A DNA stretch of 64,000 nucleotides from Notolepis coatsorum (GCA_963971535.1 OZ020589.1:80855184-80919183); one strand, 5' to 3'; shown: positions 13,570 through 24,420, numbered from the stretch's first letter. Made by a program: numbers and translations. Notes: generated by a model not told the origin, from the letters alone.

Positions 13570-14375
13570 ACATAACAAAACACACTGGTCAGACTACTGC
13601 TTGACCTTACTCCTAGAACCCACCTCGCCCCTGCCCACGTGACAACCTAGGATGGCTTAGAGTAGACGACAGAGTACAGCAACTTGCAATGGGCCTGTCT
13701 ACAAGATACATACACGACCAAGGTATGTGTACATGTCAAAATACTTCCCAAAGGTCAGTGAATACCACGACCACAACACCATGGGAGCTCCACAAATCAT
13801 GTTAAACCCAGATTCGGCTCAAACAGGGACTAAACACGTTTCGCAATTATGCCACATCAATGTGGAACGCCCTACCCAAAGATGTAAAGGAATGTGAATC
13901 ACTACCCACTTTCAAAACCACTCTCAAAGAACACCTACGGGAGACTGCAATTCGAAACTGGCCCCTGTAAATGTCCTAACCCAACCCCCTCCAATGTACA
14001 GTAAAGTATCAAACATGGTTTTGTCAATATTCCAATGTACAGTTGTGCTTGTGCAGTTGTACAGTGTCCCCCCCCCCCCCCCACCTATAATGTACGGTTC
14101 TACGTCAAATATATACTCTCTTTTCTAGACTCTTTTTGTATCACAAACAGTAGGCCCTACTGTATTTGCAAATCTGGTATGTCATAAATGTATAGAAGTG
14201 TCTATCTGTATGTCACATGTCATGTTATGATGAATTGAAAATGGGGGACCCTGATGTAAACAAGATGAAAGTCTTTCTCTGGTCTGCATGCCCTTAACAA
14301 TTGTATGTATTGAGCTGTACTGTATTGTACCCATTCTGCAATCTGTTAACAAAGTTTTCAATCAATCAATCTGGC
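13570..14375 (+). mobile_element. LINE-A ORF2 C-terminus and 3' UTR
   Basis: The plus strand encodes, with several frame breaks, an ORF2 C-terminal region (LVRLLLDL near 13.58 kb, MLNPDSAQTGT near 13.8 kb, LPTFKTTLKEHLRE near 13.91 kb, stop at about 13967). It is followed by a 3' UTR with CCAATGTACAGT motifs, a C run near 14069, the AATTGAAAATGGGGGACCCT block and the end ACCCATTCTGCAATCTGTTA followed by TCAATCAATC. This is the most complete plus-strand copy of the 3' half of the family and sets the order used to read the others. It is 5'-truncated and dead. Confidence 0.75.
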
Positions 14376-14449
14376 AACACTGATGCGTTGCATTGTGGGG
14401 GATCCCGGTTTGAAATTTGAATTGAAGCACGTTACAGACAGAGCCTGCA

Positions 14450-15185
14450 CCACGTCGTGAGCAACTGTTGCATCTTCTCCTCAGGTAATTTATTGGAGAT
14501 CATACTATTGGGTAATTGTGCAACACATATATTTTATTATTTATAAGTAATGCGTGCCGCTGATATAAATTAGTGCTGTTTAGTCTGTGTTTCAGTGAGT
14601 GTAGCGCAAGCTCACGTTAGCTACTAGGCTACATACACTGTAGCGCGAGCTCACGTTACTACTAGGCTACATACACTGCGTGCGAGCTCACGTTAGCTAC
14701 TAGGCTACATACACTGTAGCGCGAGCTCACGTTACTACTAGGCTACATACACTGTAGCGCGAGCTCACGTTACTACTAGGCTACATACACTGCGCGCGAG
14801 CTCACGTTACTACTAGGCTACATACACTGCGCGCGAGCTCACGTTACTACTAGGCTACATACACTGTAGCGCGAGCTCACGTTACTACTAGGCTACATAC
14901 ACTGTAGCGCGAGCTCACGTTACTACTAGGCTACATACACTAGCGCGAGCTCACGTTACTACTAGGCTACATACACTGTAGCGCGAGCTCAAGTGCTACT
15001 AGGCTACATACACTGTAGCGCGAGCTCACGTGCTACTAGGCTACATACACTGCTACAGGCAGAGCCTCACATCGTCACCAACTGTTCTCATCTCAGGTAA
15101 TTGTGCAACACATATATTTTATTATTTATAAGTAATGCATGCTGCTGATATAAATGCTGTTTAGTCTGTGTTTCAGTGACTAGTC
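14450..15185 (+). repeat. 38-bp array with duplicated flanks
   Basis: About 12 units of 38 bp, with the core GCGCGAGCTCACGTTACTAC, occupy 14598-15052. The sequence before the array (14450-14590; TTGTGCAACACATATATTTT and TCTGTGTTTCAGTGAG) recurs after it at 15060-15180 with small changes. The whole is thus a duplicated segment with an expanded minisatellite between the copies. SacI-like GAGCTC sites occur once per unit. Confidence 0.9.
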
Positions 15186-15351
15186 TACTGTAATGTTATT
15201 TGCTCGATATTATGAAACTGGTGGGATCTGTAAACTACAGTAGCACTACTGCTAGCAGGCCTAGACTGCAGAATACTGACGTTAGCTAACCAATGCATAT
15301 CACGCAGATCTTTCATGGTTTAATTTAATTGTAAAATATATAATTTCACAG

Positions 15352-15825
15352 CAAATACTGTTACAGTGCTGGATCTCAACAATGACATGAAAGCAGAAGA
15401 CAGCTCAATAACAACTACCGGTATACTTCAAGTGGTCGTAAGTGATGTATAATTTTTTTTTATTGTGTGTGTGACTGTATATATAATATATACTTTTTAA
15501 TCTGGGACATTTTCAAAGAGTCATCCTGTAATGCCTTCTCTCTCTCTCTCTCCCAAGACGGTCAAGATCTACCAAGTCTTCAAGATCTTCAAGTGGTCAT
15601 GCTTGTAAGTGATGTATAACATTTTTTATTGTGTGTGACTGTGTATATATATACTTTTCAATCTGGGACTTTCATTTCAACAGCTGGAAAGAGTCATCCT
15701 GTAAATGCCTATACTGACTGTTGAATGTCCTTACTTTTAGCTATTCTGCAAGGAATTCTTACAAATCAAGAAGTGTTGATGGATGCTACAGTATATTTTA
15801 TGTAGATGTGCATGACGTGGACTAA
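15352..15825 (+). CDS. Three exon-like blocks of an unrecognised gene or gene-like repeat
   Basis: Candidate exons are 15352-15437 (acceptor TTTCACAG, donor GTAAGT), 15558-15604 (acceptor CTCTCCCAAG, donor GTAAGT) and 15741-15825 (acceptor TTACTTTTAG, then a stop near 15823). Joined in phase they stay open. Block 1 contains LDLNNDMKAEDSS, with an ATG at 15387; block 2 reads TVKIYQVFKIFKWSC; block 3 ends in VDVHDVD. The introns after blocks 1 and 2 start with the same GTAAGTGATGTATAA sequence and both exons end in CTTCAAGTGGTC, so one is a duplicate of the other. The end of block 3 (GTAGATGTGCATGAC) recurs at 17.53 kb and in the inverted block near 63.86 kb, so this may be part of a repeat rather than a host gene. 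No protein family recognised. Confidence 0.25.
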
Positions 15826-15999
15826 ATTAGAGGTCCTAGATATGGAAGTTTGAAGATGGCGGTGTTTCAAGAGACTGGCTAGGCTACTGCATGCTGTAGA
15901 GTGGTGAGTTAACTTGTTCCATGTGCCGCAAGTATGTCAAAAAGAAAAACAGAAACCACGTTTGTCATTGTCATGTTAACAGTTACTTCACAGTACAAA

Positions 16000-16425
16000 T
16001 ACGTGAGTCCCCTGTTGTGGTTGTGAGTCACCTTTATTAGCTTAACTCCGTAGCACCGTATATTCTCTCCCCACCGTATGTATCTTTTTTTCTACCACCC
16101 CCTCCTAATGTACAGTCTCCTCCCCATCATAATGTATATATTCTCTGTTAGGATCTATGGGTAACATTGATTACTGTATATTTGCATATCATATATGTCA
16201 CAAATGTAACATTACTATATACCTGTAGTATGTCCCTACTATGCCATAAATGTCATGATGTCAATGTTGTGTAATGTCATAAATGTCACTATGAATTGAA
16301 AATGGGGGACCCTGATGATGTAAACAAGACTAAAGTCTTTCTCTGCTCTGCATCCCCTTAACAATTGTGTGTATTGAGCCGTACTGTATTGTACCCATTC
16401 TGCAATCTGTTAAATATTGATTGAT
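16000..16425 (+). mobile_element. LINE-A 3' UTR and 3' end
   Basis: Plus-strand 3' UTR: CTCTCCCCACCGTATGTAT, CCTCCTAATGTACAGTCTCC, TAGGATCTATGGGTAACATT, the AATTGAAAATGGGGGACCCT block and the end GTACCCATTCTGCAATCTGT. The part before 16.06 kb (GTCCCCTGTTGTGGTTGTGAG, TTTATTAGCTTAACTCCGTA) recurs at 28.29 kb and so belongs to a longer shared repeat. Confidence 0.75.
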
Positions 16426-16790
16426 TGAACATTTTATTAACAGATTGCAGAATGGGTACAATACAGTACAGCTCAATACACACTTGTTAAGGGGATGCAG
16501 ACCAGAGAAATACTTTCATCTTGTTTACATCACGGTCCCCCATTTTCAATTCATCATAACATACACGACATACAGATAGACAGTACTGTCTGCTACATCT
16601 ATACATTTATGACATACCAGATTTACAAATACAGTATTGTTTGTGATACAAAAATAGTCTAAAAAAGAGAGTATATATACATTTGACGAAGAAACTGTAC
16701 ATTGGAGGAGGTGGGGTGGGGGGACTGTACATTGGAGGTGGTTGGGTAGGAGGGGTGGGGGGGGGGGACTGTACATTGGATTATCGACGA
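16420..16790 (-). mobile_element. LINE-A 3' end, tail-to-tail with previous copy
   Basis: Minus-strand copy directly abutting the plus-strand copy at the ATTGATTGAACATTTTATTA tail, so the two are joined 3' end to 3' end. It runs through the CCCCCATTTTCAATTCATCA block and the ACTGTACATTGGAGGTGGTT motifs to a G run near 16756. Confidence 0.75.
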
Positions 16791-16869
16791 AACCTTACTT
16801 GGTCCCAAGAAGAGGGTCTTGTGTATTAAATAAAGTTTTTATTCATTCATTCACTCTGGATCTGGTAAA

Positions 16870-17290
16870 TCCAGTAGCAATACACACAATTGTTAAGGGG
16901 ATACAGACCAGAGAAAGATGTGTGTCTTGTTTACATCATCAGCGTCCCCCATTTTCAATTCATAGTGACATTTATGACATACACAACATACATGACATCA
17001 TGACATTTATGACATAGGGACATACATGACTTACAGGTATAATATACCTGTAAGTCATGTATGTCCCTATGTCATAAATGTCATCATATGTATATATTTA
17101 CTGTTAGGATCTCTGGGTAACAGTACTGTATATTTGCATATCGTATATGTGACAAATGTAACAGTACTATATTATAGTACTGTTACATTTGTCACATATA
17201 CGATATGCAAATATACAGTACTGTTACCCAGAGATCCTAACAGTAAATATATACATATGATGAGGAGGCGACTGTACATTAGGAGACTAT
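16870..17290. mobile_element. LINE-A 3' UTR folded into two successive hairpins
   Basis: The segment starts as a minus-strand 3' UTR (AATTGTTAAGGGGATACAGA), reverses to plus at 17042 and back to minus at 17172. The first hairpin has perfect 42-bp arms (17000-17041 and 17043-17084) around one A. The second has perfect 91-bp arms (17081-17171 and 17173-17263) around one T. The same UTR unfolded is seen at 16.15-16.27 kb and 27.12-27.25 kb. Two template switches during copying or repair would give this layout. Confidence 0.85.
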
Positions 17291-17756
17291 GTTAGGACTG
17301 TACTTAAAAGGAGAATTTCTTTTGCTTTAATCCCTGGAATCACTGGCCTTAGACTATCTACTAACGTATTCTCTATCTCTCTCTCTAGGTTCATGGCCAC
17401 TAATGGCTTCAGAAGGACAGTATGCTGGATGAGGAAGGTCTTGGCCATGCTGTGATGACTCCTAGAGGACAAGAACGGAGGTGCAGGACCTGGCTGTCAA
17501 ATGGTTTGTAATGCTACAGTATATTGTATGTAGATGTGCATGACATGGACTAAATTAGAGGTCCTAGATATGCTAAATAATATTGAGAATCACTGGCCTT
17601 AGACTATCTACTAACGTATTCTCGCTCTCTCTCTAGGTTCATGACCACTAATGACTTCAGAGCTTCAGAAGGACAATATGCTGGATGAGGAAGGTCTTGG
17701 CCATGCTGCGATGGCTCCTAGAGGACAAGAACGGAGGTGCAGGACCTGGCTGTCAA

Positions 17757-18075
17757 AACTTCATATTTTTACCTCCGCAACATTGCCAAAATCAGTCACT
17801 GCCTCTACCCCCTGCTGCTGAATCCCTCATACACGCCTTCATCTCATCCCTCCTGGACTACTGTAACTCCCTCCTCACTGGCATCACCTCCCGCTCCCTC
17901 CATAAACTGCAGATGGTCCAAAACTCAGCCGCCCGCCTCCTCACTAACACCCGGTCCCGCGAACACATCACTCCTGTCCTCCACTCTCTCCACTGGCTCC
18001 CGATCAAGGAACGCATTAACTTCAAAACACTACTCCTCACCTTCAAAGCCCTCCATAGCCTGGCCTCACCCTGGT
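17757..18075 (+). pseudogene. L2-type LINE ORF2 C-terminal fragment
   Basis: Frames in this stretch encode the C-terminal part of an L2-type reverse transcriptase: KTSYFYLRNIAKI near 17755, then LLDYCNSLLTGI, LQMVQNSAARLL and HWLPIKERINFKTLLL, ending in FKALHSLASPW. A frame change lies between the first segment and the rest (near 17.8 kb). The downstream end is cut off where hAT sequence begins (TCTCAAACTTTTTACACC at about 18076). No catalytic residues are included. A longer version of the same fragment is in the inverted partner at 63.13-63.61 kb. Confidence 0.8.
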
Positions 18076-18420
18076 CTCAAACTTTTTACACCAAGTACCA
18101 CCTGAGAACGTAGCTGGCTCTCCAAGTACCACCATATGACCGACGTTAAAATACAGTATTCAGCTATGCACAGTTCACGCAGGAGGCAAATGTATTCCTA
18201 ATACCATTATTTTGTTACAAAGACTTAATTTCCTGCATTCTGGTGCAGGAATGTTTGAATTTTTACCATTTAAATGCCTGTGTTTGTGATGGGCATCACA
18301 AAGTATTGTATAAAAAAAAAAAAACACATATTCAATACATTTTGAATTGTAACCCTTTAAATGCCAGTTTGTGTGATGGCATCACAAATTATTGTTAAAA
18401 ATTATTATTATTGTTGTTGT
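18076..18420 (+). mobile_element. hAT-like fragment
   Basis: Begins TCTCAAACTTTTTACACC and continues CAAGTACCACC, CAGTTCACGCAGGAGGCAAA and TTTCCTGCATTCTGGTGCAG, matching the element that starts CAGTGGTTCTCAAAC at 21707. The terminal CAGTGGT is lost at the fusion with the L2 fragment. Parts of the interior also occur in the hAT MITE at 41365-41856. Confidence 0.65.
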
Positions 18421-18466
18421 GGTATGGAAGCAAATGAGTGACAGAAGTATTTGAATTTTATCAGAC

Positions 18467-18905
18467 CGAATTTATAACATTGAAAATAATTACTTTGAAA
18501 ACGCGTATCTGAATTGAATTTATAGCATTGAAAATAATTACTTTGAAAACATGTATCTGAATTTTTTCAGACACCGAATTTATAGCATTGAAAATAATTA
18601 CTTTGAAAACATGTATCTGTTTTTTTTTTCAGACACCGAATTTATAGCATTGAAAAGAATTACTTTGAAAATCATGTATCTGAATTTTTTTGCTCCAAAT
18701 TTACCTTATGTGAAATAAAAATTCAGTGTTTAAAATTCAATGTAAAAAATTCGAATGCATAATAAAATTCAATGTAAAAAAATTCGATGCATAATTGCGG
18801 TGTATAAAATTCAATGTAAAAAATTCGATGCATAATTGCGGTGTATAAAATTCTATATAAAAAATTCGATGCATAATTGCGGTGTATAAAATTCGATGTA
18901 AAAAA
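18467..18905 (+). repeat. 60-bp and 41-bp tandem repeats
   Basis: About four 60-bp units (TTTATAGCATTGAAAATAAT, ACTTTGAAAACATGTATCTG) lie at 18467-18700, and about four 41-bp units (ATGCATAATTGCGGTGTATA, then AAATTCAATGTAAAAAATTC) at 18740-18905. Both arrays recur in reverse order and orientation at 62.36-62.80 kb. Confidence 0.9.
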
Positions 18906-19450
18906 CCATCATCCGGGCTGCGTGAATCCTTTCAGCAACTGGCTTGTCCTTCCGCGTTCCCGTTTGGCGCTCTGATTGGCCAGGTCATGTGACATGAGCG
19001 CCAATCGTGGGACGGCAAGTTTTTGCCGTCCCACGCTCTCTGATTGGCCACTGACGCGTTTGCCCAATCCGTGACGAGCTGTGTCTTTGCCCATTTCCAC
19101 GTCAAACAGCCTGCAAACTACCTGGCATTCTATCGCCATGCTCTAAGACAAACTCTAACCTTAACCAACTTCGAAAGAGTGCCTAAGCTTAACCGTCGAA
19201 AGAACTTGCCGTCACGCACTAAGACAAACTCGAACCTTAACCAACTTCGAAGAGTGCCTAAGCTTAACCAGTGTAAAAACAGGCGTCGGCCAATCAGAGA
19301 GCGTCTCCGAGAAATGCGGCTTGGTTTGGTATTCACGTATCCGGGCTACCCAGACAGGATAAGCAATCAAGCCTGGATGCAATCGAACTGACTTCTGGCC
19401 TATCACTGCACGGCTTTGTCAGTCATGTGATCACACCAACCCGGGAGAAA
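18905..19450. mobile_element. GC-rich block related to the Mutator-like MITE
   Basis: The sequence holds inverted pairs such as CTCTGATTGGCC/GGCCAATCAGAG, and two copies of AACCTTAACCAACTTCGA. Its right part ends in GAGCGTCTCCGAGAAATGCG followed by GCTTGGTTTGGTAT, similar to the end of the 189-bp element at 7322-7510. Only one such terminus is present here; the partner block at 61587-61936 has both. Open frames on both strands carry no known domain. Confidence 0.55.
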
Positions 19451-19452
19451 GA

Positions 19453-20062
19453 TGGCGGTATATACATACGGTGGGGAGAGAAATATACATACGGTGGGGA
19501 GAGAATATATACATACGGTGGGGAGGAGACTGTACATTAGGAGGGGGTGGGAGAGAAATATACATACAGTGGGGAGAGAATATATACATACGGTGGGGAG
19601 GAGACTACATTAGGAGGGGGTGGGTGGGAGAGAAATATACATATGGTGGGGACTGGGGAGAGAATATAGGTGGGGAGGAGACTGTACATTAGGAGGGGGT
19701 GGGTGGGAGAGAAATATACATACGGTGGGGAGAGAATATATACATATGATGGGGAGAGAATATATACATACGGTGGGGAGGAGACTGTACATTAGGAGGG
19801 GGTGGGTGGGAGAGAAATATACATACGGTGGGGAGAGAATATATACATATGATGGGGAGAGAATATATACATACGGTGGGGAGGAGACTGTACATTAGGA
19901 GGGGGTGGGTGGGAGAGAAATATACATATAATAGACAGTCTCCTCCCCACCATATGTATATATTCTCTCCCCACCATATGTATATTTCTCTCCCACCCCC
20001 TCCTAATGTACAGTCTTCTCCCCACCGTATATGTATATATTCTCTCCCACCCCCTCCCAATA
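19453..20062. repeat. LINE-A UTR minisatellite with orientation switch
   Basis: Tandem copies of a LINE-A 3' UTR segment (TATACATACGGTGGGGAGAG, GACTGTACATTAGGAGGGGG) run in minus orientation to about 19930, then change to plus orientation (CAGTCTCCTCCCCACC) to 20062. The same switch, at the same sequence, is present in the partner block at about 60988. Open frames here are repeat translations. Confidence 0.9.
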
Positions 20063-20485
20063 GTTACATAAGCATTGTTGTAACTAGTGTTAACAAATAC
20101 TTTATTATAGTTCAATTGTGTTAAACTTGGGACACAGCCATGGCTCTATATTTTATTTCGTTTTGTATGTGAGGTATTTTAGCTTGCAGTTGTTGTGTTG
20201 CATTGTGGGTCTTCAGCACAAAGTAATCCCTTGCTGAGGGTAAGATGGTTTTCTCTCTGCTCAGACTCAGAATACTTAATTAACATGATCTGTGCTTCAT
20301 AAAAAAACAGATATTATTTATCTGGTTTTGGTTATTTTGCACAGTAAATACTTATTCAGGCCTACCTGCAATTCAGAATTTAATCCAGCAGGGCGGCAGT
20401 GATGTTCATTCTGCCTTTTGTTATATATAAAAAATGGGGCTTTGAAAGACTGACATATTTGAACTTCTAGCTCCTGCTACTCTAA

Positions 20486-20519
<34 letters not shown>

Positions 20520-20578
20520 CACAGTCTTGATAAATTGCATACAAGGTTTTTTGAATATTTTGATCGTCTTCTTTTTAG

Positions 20579-22033
20579 AATTCGCTGGCAATCATCGCCG
20601 CTATCAAGGTGAGTTAACTAACACATTCTCAAATCATGTTTTGTTTTTACCACCAGACATGCGCTAGGTATATGGAGCTAGGTACACTTGCTACTGTAGG
20701 TTATATGGTGCTCATTGATAACTACTTTGATGGTGCTTATTTTTTCCTTATTTTGTTAATTATGTTGCTCTTTCTCTAGGAATGCCAATGTATAACTCCA
20801 GCCCCTATTACCACACTGCCATTGATTCAGCTCAGTAAGTATTATCTTTCAATTCAATATTGTCTGTCTCTCTCATCCCACTTCAAACTTCACACCTTTA
20901 TCTGTGTTTTCATCTCTGTCTTTCTGTCTCTCTCACCTCGACCCCCTCCACTTCACACAACACCTACATTGCCAAAGCCTTTGTCATTTGATGACACAGC
21001 AGTGCTATGTCTGTCTCTCCCTCTATCTCCGTCTCCCTCTCTTACTGGCATAACATTTTTATTGTCGTATTCAATATTTCAGAGATTCTTCGCCAGAGGA
21101 ACTTGAAGCCATTCCTGAATTACCACCAGAGACCAGCAGTTGCACGCAGGCAGAGACTGCCTGTAGCGTGAGTTGAATTTTATACACAAGTTCACTGGTG
21201 TTTATTCTTATATAAAACGTCTCTAAAGACGTATGTTTACCTTTGCATTGATTGGCGGATTTTTGACTGAAGACATTGGATCTTTCCTGCTCTCCCATCC
21301 AAGTCCCAGGTTGTAATGACGTAATCATGACACTTAGTTGATTTTGAGTAGACAATTACTCGTTGCATCTGGGCTCATAGTCATAGCCATATAGGAATGA
21401 CCGCTACACCGTCGCGCCAATAGCGGCCGAGGGAGGGAGAGTTAAGCGATTTCTTTGTCATTCAGACAGATTCTCCTATCTGCACCTATCTGACACGTAT
21501 AGCCACTGATGGTGGAGAAGTGCTGTCCAATTAGCCATTTTGGGGAAATTCAGGCATAAAATAATATTCTGTTGTGTGTTACTGTCAAACAATCCAATAT
21601 TTCAGAGATTCTTCGCCAGTTGCGGGAAGTATGTCACCACCTGAAGACGCAGACCACCACCTGAAGCCCATGTAGAATTGTGAGTTGAATTTTATACATG
21701 ATAGATCAGTGGTTCTCAAACTTTTTACACCAAGTACCACCTGATAATGTAGCTGGCTCTCCAAGTACCACCATATGACCGGTGTTAAAATACAGTCTAT
21801 TCAGCTATGCACAGTTCACGCAGGAGGCAAATGTATTCCTAATACCATTATTTATTGTTAACTTTTGTCAGACACAGCCACAATGTTCAAAGGGATAGCA
21901 CTAGAACTAGCAAACGCTTCCACACAACTCATACAATGCAAGGGGCATTGAGAACATAATAACTAACATTCTCACATAGCAAGTGAGAAAATTAAGAACA
22001 ACTGTATTTCAGCAAATGTACTTAATCTCTATC

Positions 22034-22069
<36 letters not shown>

Positions 22070-22093
22070 ACACAGCAAGCAATTGTCCATCAT

Positions 22094-22125
<32 letters not shown>

Positions 22126-22497
22126 GCACACGCACGCACACACACACACACACACACACAATTATTTTGTTACAAAAACTTAATTTCCTGCATTCTGGTG
22201 CAGGACTTTTTGAAATTTTACCCTTTAAATGCCAGTTTGTGTGATGGCATCACAAATTATTGTTAAAATAAACACACAAAGTAAAATATGTTCAATAGGA
22301 TAGGAGCCCCGCATTTAGTGATCTAGGAGGCAAGTATTTTGTAATAAGATCAGATAGATAGAGCAATCACAAAATAAAGAAATGAGGCTCATCGTGCTCG
22401 CAAGCCACTGTCTAAAGTCTAATTGTGTTCTCAGAGGGATGGCACTGGTGATCTACACCTCTACCAGAGGCCAGCAGCCAGAGGGGGACCCTGCTGA
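20579..22497 (+). CDS. Exon-like series of an unrecognised gene (partial)
   Basis: Four blocks have consensus splice sites and compatible phases: 20579-20608 (acceptor CTTTTTAG, donor GTGAGT), 20780-20834 (acceptor TTTCTCTAG, donor GTAAGT), 21083-21167 (acceptor AATATTTCAG, donor GTGAGT) and 22435-22497 (acceptor TTGTGTTCTCAG, stop TGA at 22495). Joined they stay open: block 1 reads FAGNHRRYQ, block 2 MPMYNSSPYYHTAIDSAQ, block 3 SSPEELEAIPELPPE and onward to a Cys-rich end, and block 4 ends LYQRPAARGGPC. A fifth block, 21606-21679, repeats the first 20 bp of block 3 with its upstream intron and reads DSSPVAGSM then a stop (21673-21675), so it could be an alternative last exon. The 5' end was not found. 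No domain or family recognised; it could be a host gene remnant or part of a repeat. Confidence 0.35.
20822..21060 (+). other. Pyrimidine-rich intron-like sequence
   Basis: TCTCTC-rich sequence between exon-like blocks 20780-20834 and 21083-21167. It would be an intron in that model; the open frame across it is not supported. Confidence 0.3.
21707..22260 (+). mobile_element. hAT-like element, left end clear
   Basis: It starts CAGTGGTTCTCAAACTTTTT, a typical hAT terminal sequence, and continues with the CAAGTACCACC and CACGCAGGAGGCAAATG blocks shared with 18.08-18.3 kb and 63.0-63.17 kb. A microsatellite, (CT)n/(CA)n at about 22028-22160, is embedded. The right end was not resolved; sequence shared with the other copies continues to about 22260. 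Confidence 0.6.
22261..22430. other. Unassigned sequence
   Basis: No feature recognised. It leads into the acceptor of the last exon-like block at 22435. Confidence 0.3.
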
Positions 22498-22499
22498 CC

Positions 22500-23690
22500 A
22501 CAAGGCCATCTGAATCATCCTATGCTGAATTGACATGGATGGTATCTCCCTTAACTCTTTAAATGCCATGCCTGGTTTTCCATTTTACCGCTTGAATGCC
22601 ACCATCCGCGCCAATGTTAACGTTAATATCGCCTAATCTATGTTTTAAATTATGGCTATGTGTCTAATCTGCCCATCGCATTATCAAAGACTATGTTCCA
22701 GACAGTGCTGTGAAGGCAGATTGTTTTTTTATCGCGTCGTTGCCGTTTCAGAGCAGTTAGAAAAGCCCCCGTTTTGATATAAAAAACAACTCATTCTGGA
22801 GCATTCTATGAAAATCGTCTTTTAGTGGAATATTCCACAACGTTGATATTCGTCGGCCTTTTTATGAATCGTTTTCAAATAAACGCTAGATGATCAATAT
22901 TATACGTGCACGCACGCACATTACGGCCGCGCGCGGACAATCGCCTTGTTGATTTCCTCTCGGACTTTTACAGTGAAAACGAAAGAAGAGATTTCACAAA
23001 ACAGCTTATAACTTCATCAAAATTACTCTGATTATCCTACCACTGATAACATAGAGTCCTTACCTGACATCAGATGGTATCCAACTGGTATATTCCAATT
23101 CCTGATCACCATTCGAAAAAATCGATACGTGTATGGATCCAACGCGACACAGTGGTTCTCCATGATCCGCGGAGATCTGAGGCTCCAGAATGAACTCTAG
23201 TAACCCCGGCTGGATCAGTGAACTGGAAAATGTGGAGTACCGGATTTTTTTCCCCATTCATTTTCATTGAGTCCATTCCAAAATCACTTATGTCATCTGG
23301 GAGACGACAGGGGGCGCTTTTTTCCACAGTGATCACCGGCGCAGCTCGGCAATACTCGGGTAGGCTCGGGTGATGCAATAATTTTTCAGATCGCAAAAAA
23401 AAAAAAAAAAAAAAAATTCCGAGAAATCTCGTGAGTGGCTAGCAACCACCTATAAAAAAACACGAGAAATCTCGTGAGTGGCACTGAAAGCTGATGTGAG
23501 TATAACTTCCATGTACAAACACAAACACACCCACTCTATCTATATCTCTCTTCTAGGACATGTCATCATCATCAAACCTTTATTTAATTCTTGGGAGAAC
23601 AGTAGGGTTGTAAAAAAAAGTGTAAACATCTTCAAATCATTATTAACACATCCACGCTGTAAAGGGTTATTGCCCACCATGCTTTGACCG
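22500..23690. other. Unassigned sequence with poly-A and short direct repeat
   Basis: Mostly unique-looking DNA. An A run lies at about 23395-23416. CGAGAAATCTCGTGAGTGGC occurs twice at about 23422 and 23461. Open frames at 23060-23396 (minus) overlap in different frames and show no domain. Confidence 0.35.
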
Positions 23691-24351
23691 CCAGATCTCG
23701 CGAGTAGGGTCGAGCTGCAGACTCGGAGCCTCGGTCCAGATTGGAACTTCCGCCCTGCCACAGGACTATTACTCCTGTGACAGGGCAATGTGCTGATTGG
23801 CGGAAAGTACGGAAGTATCTCGAAGTACGTCTGACGTATCTCGAATTACGTCTGATGTTTCTCTACGTTAGCGAACATTAAACGTTGTATTCATAAAATA
23901 ATATAAATTCAGCAGCATGGGGAGGGCCGGGGGGAGGGGAGGTACAGGTAGTAGAAGACATAGTTATAGTACAGTGGAGAAGTAAAAATAGAATAAAAAG
24001 GCAGTGGAAACAATATACAATATTATTAACTCTAATAATAACACGCCTCGCGGGCTCATTATAATACGAGAGCCGTGGGTCTGCATTGTATAGAGCGGAT
24101 CCCCCGGCCGTATTCAAGCGCTGGAGCGCTTTGCCATGGATAAAACTGTATTAATATAGTAGTAATAATAGTAGTTGGCTAGTTGCGCGCTTCTGGCCAC
24201 CTCCCGCAGTGCGCGCATACACACATACTGTCTGTAGCCTATACAGTACGTGCAAAATTAGATGTCAAGAGCCAATCGCACAGGTTGCCTCATCTCATCT
24301 GGCTCTGCAAATAGATCTAGAGTCTGAATATCATATATAGCCTGCTGATGA

Positions 24352-24382
<31 letters not shown>

Positions 24383-24420
24383 CATTCTGAGAACGGAATG
24401 CAGTGCCCGCGACGAGGGTC

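Larger units (their letters stand above)
17400..20062 (+). repeat. Inverted block, left copy (partner at 60.83-64.0 kb)
   Basis: The same ordered set of modules occurs in reverse complement at 60828-64000: a duplicated 'GTTCATGGCCACTAATGG' exon-like repeat, an L2 ORF2 fragment, a hAT fragment, 60-bp repeats, 41-bp repeats, a GC-rich block and a minisatellite with an internal orientation switch. Junctions between modules are shared, so the block was copied after it had been assembled. The right-hand copy runs off the end of the window. Inner ends are near 20062 (CCCCTCCCAAT) and 60828. Confidence 0.85.

Noticed and set aside
17041..17295. Open frame of 89 codons across the double hairpin
   Set aside because: It is produced by LINE UTR sequence in folded arrangement; no coding signature.
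19471..20124. Frames with repeated GREIYIRWGENIYIRWGGD or its shifts
   Set aside because: Translations of the LINE UTR minisatellite; also at 60592-61447.
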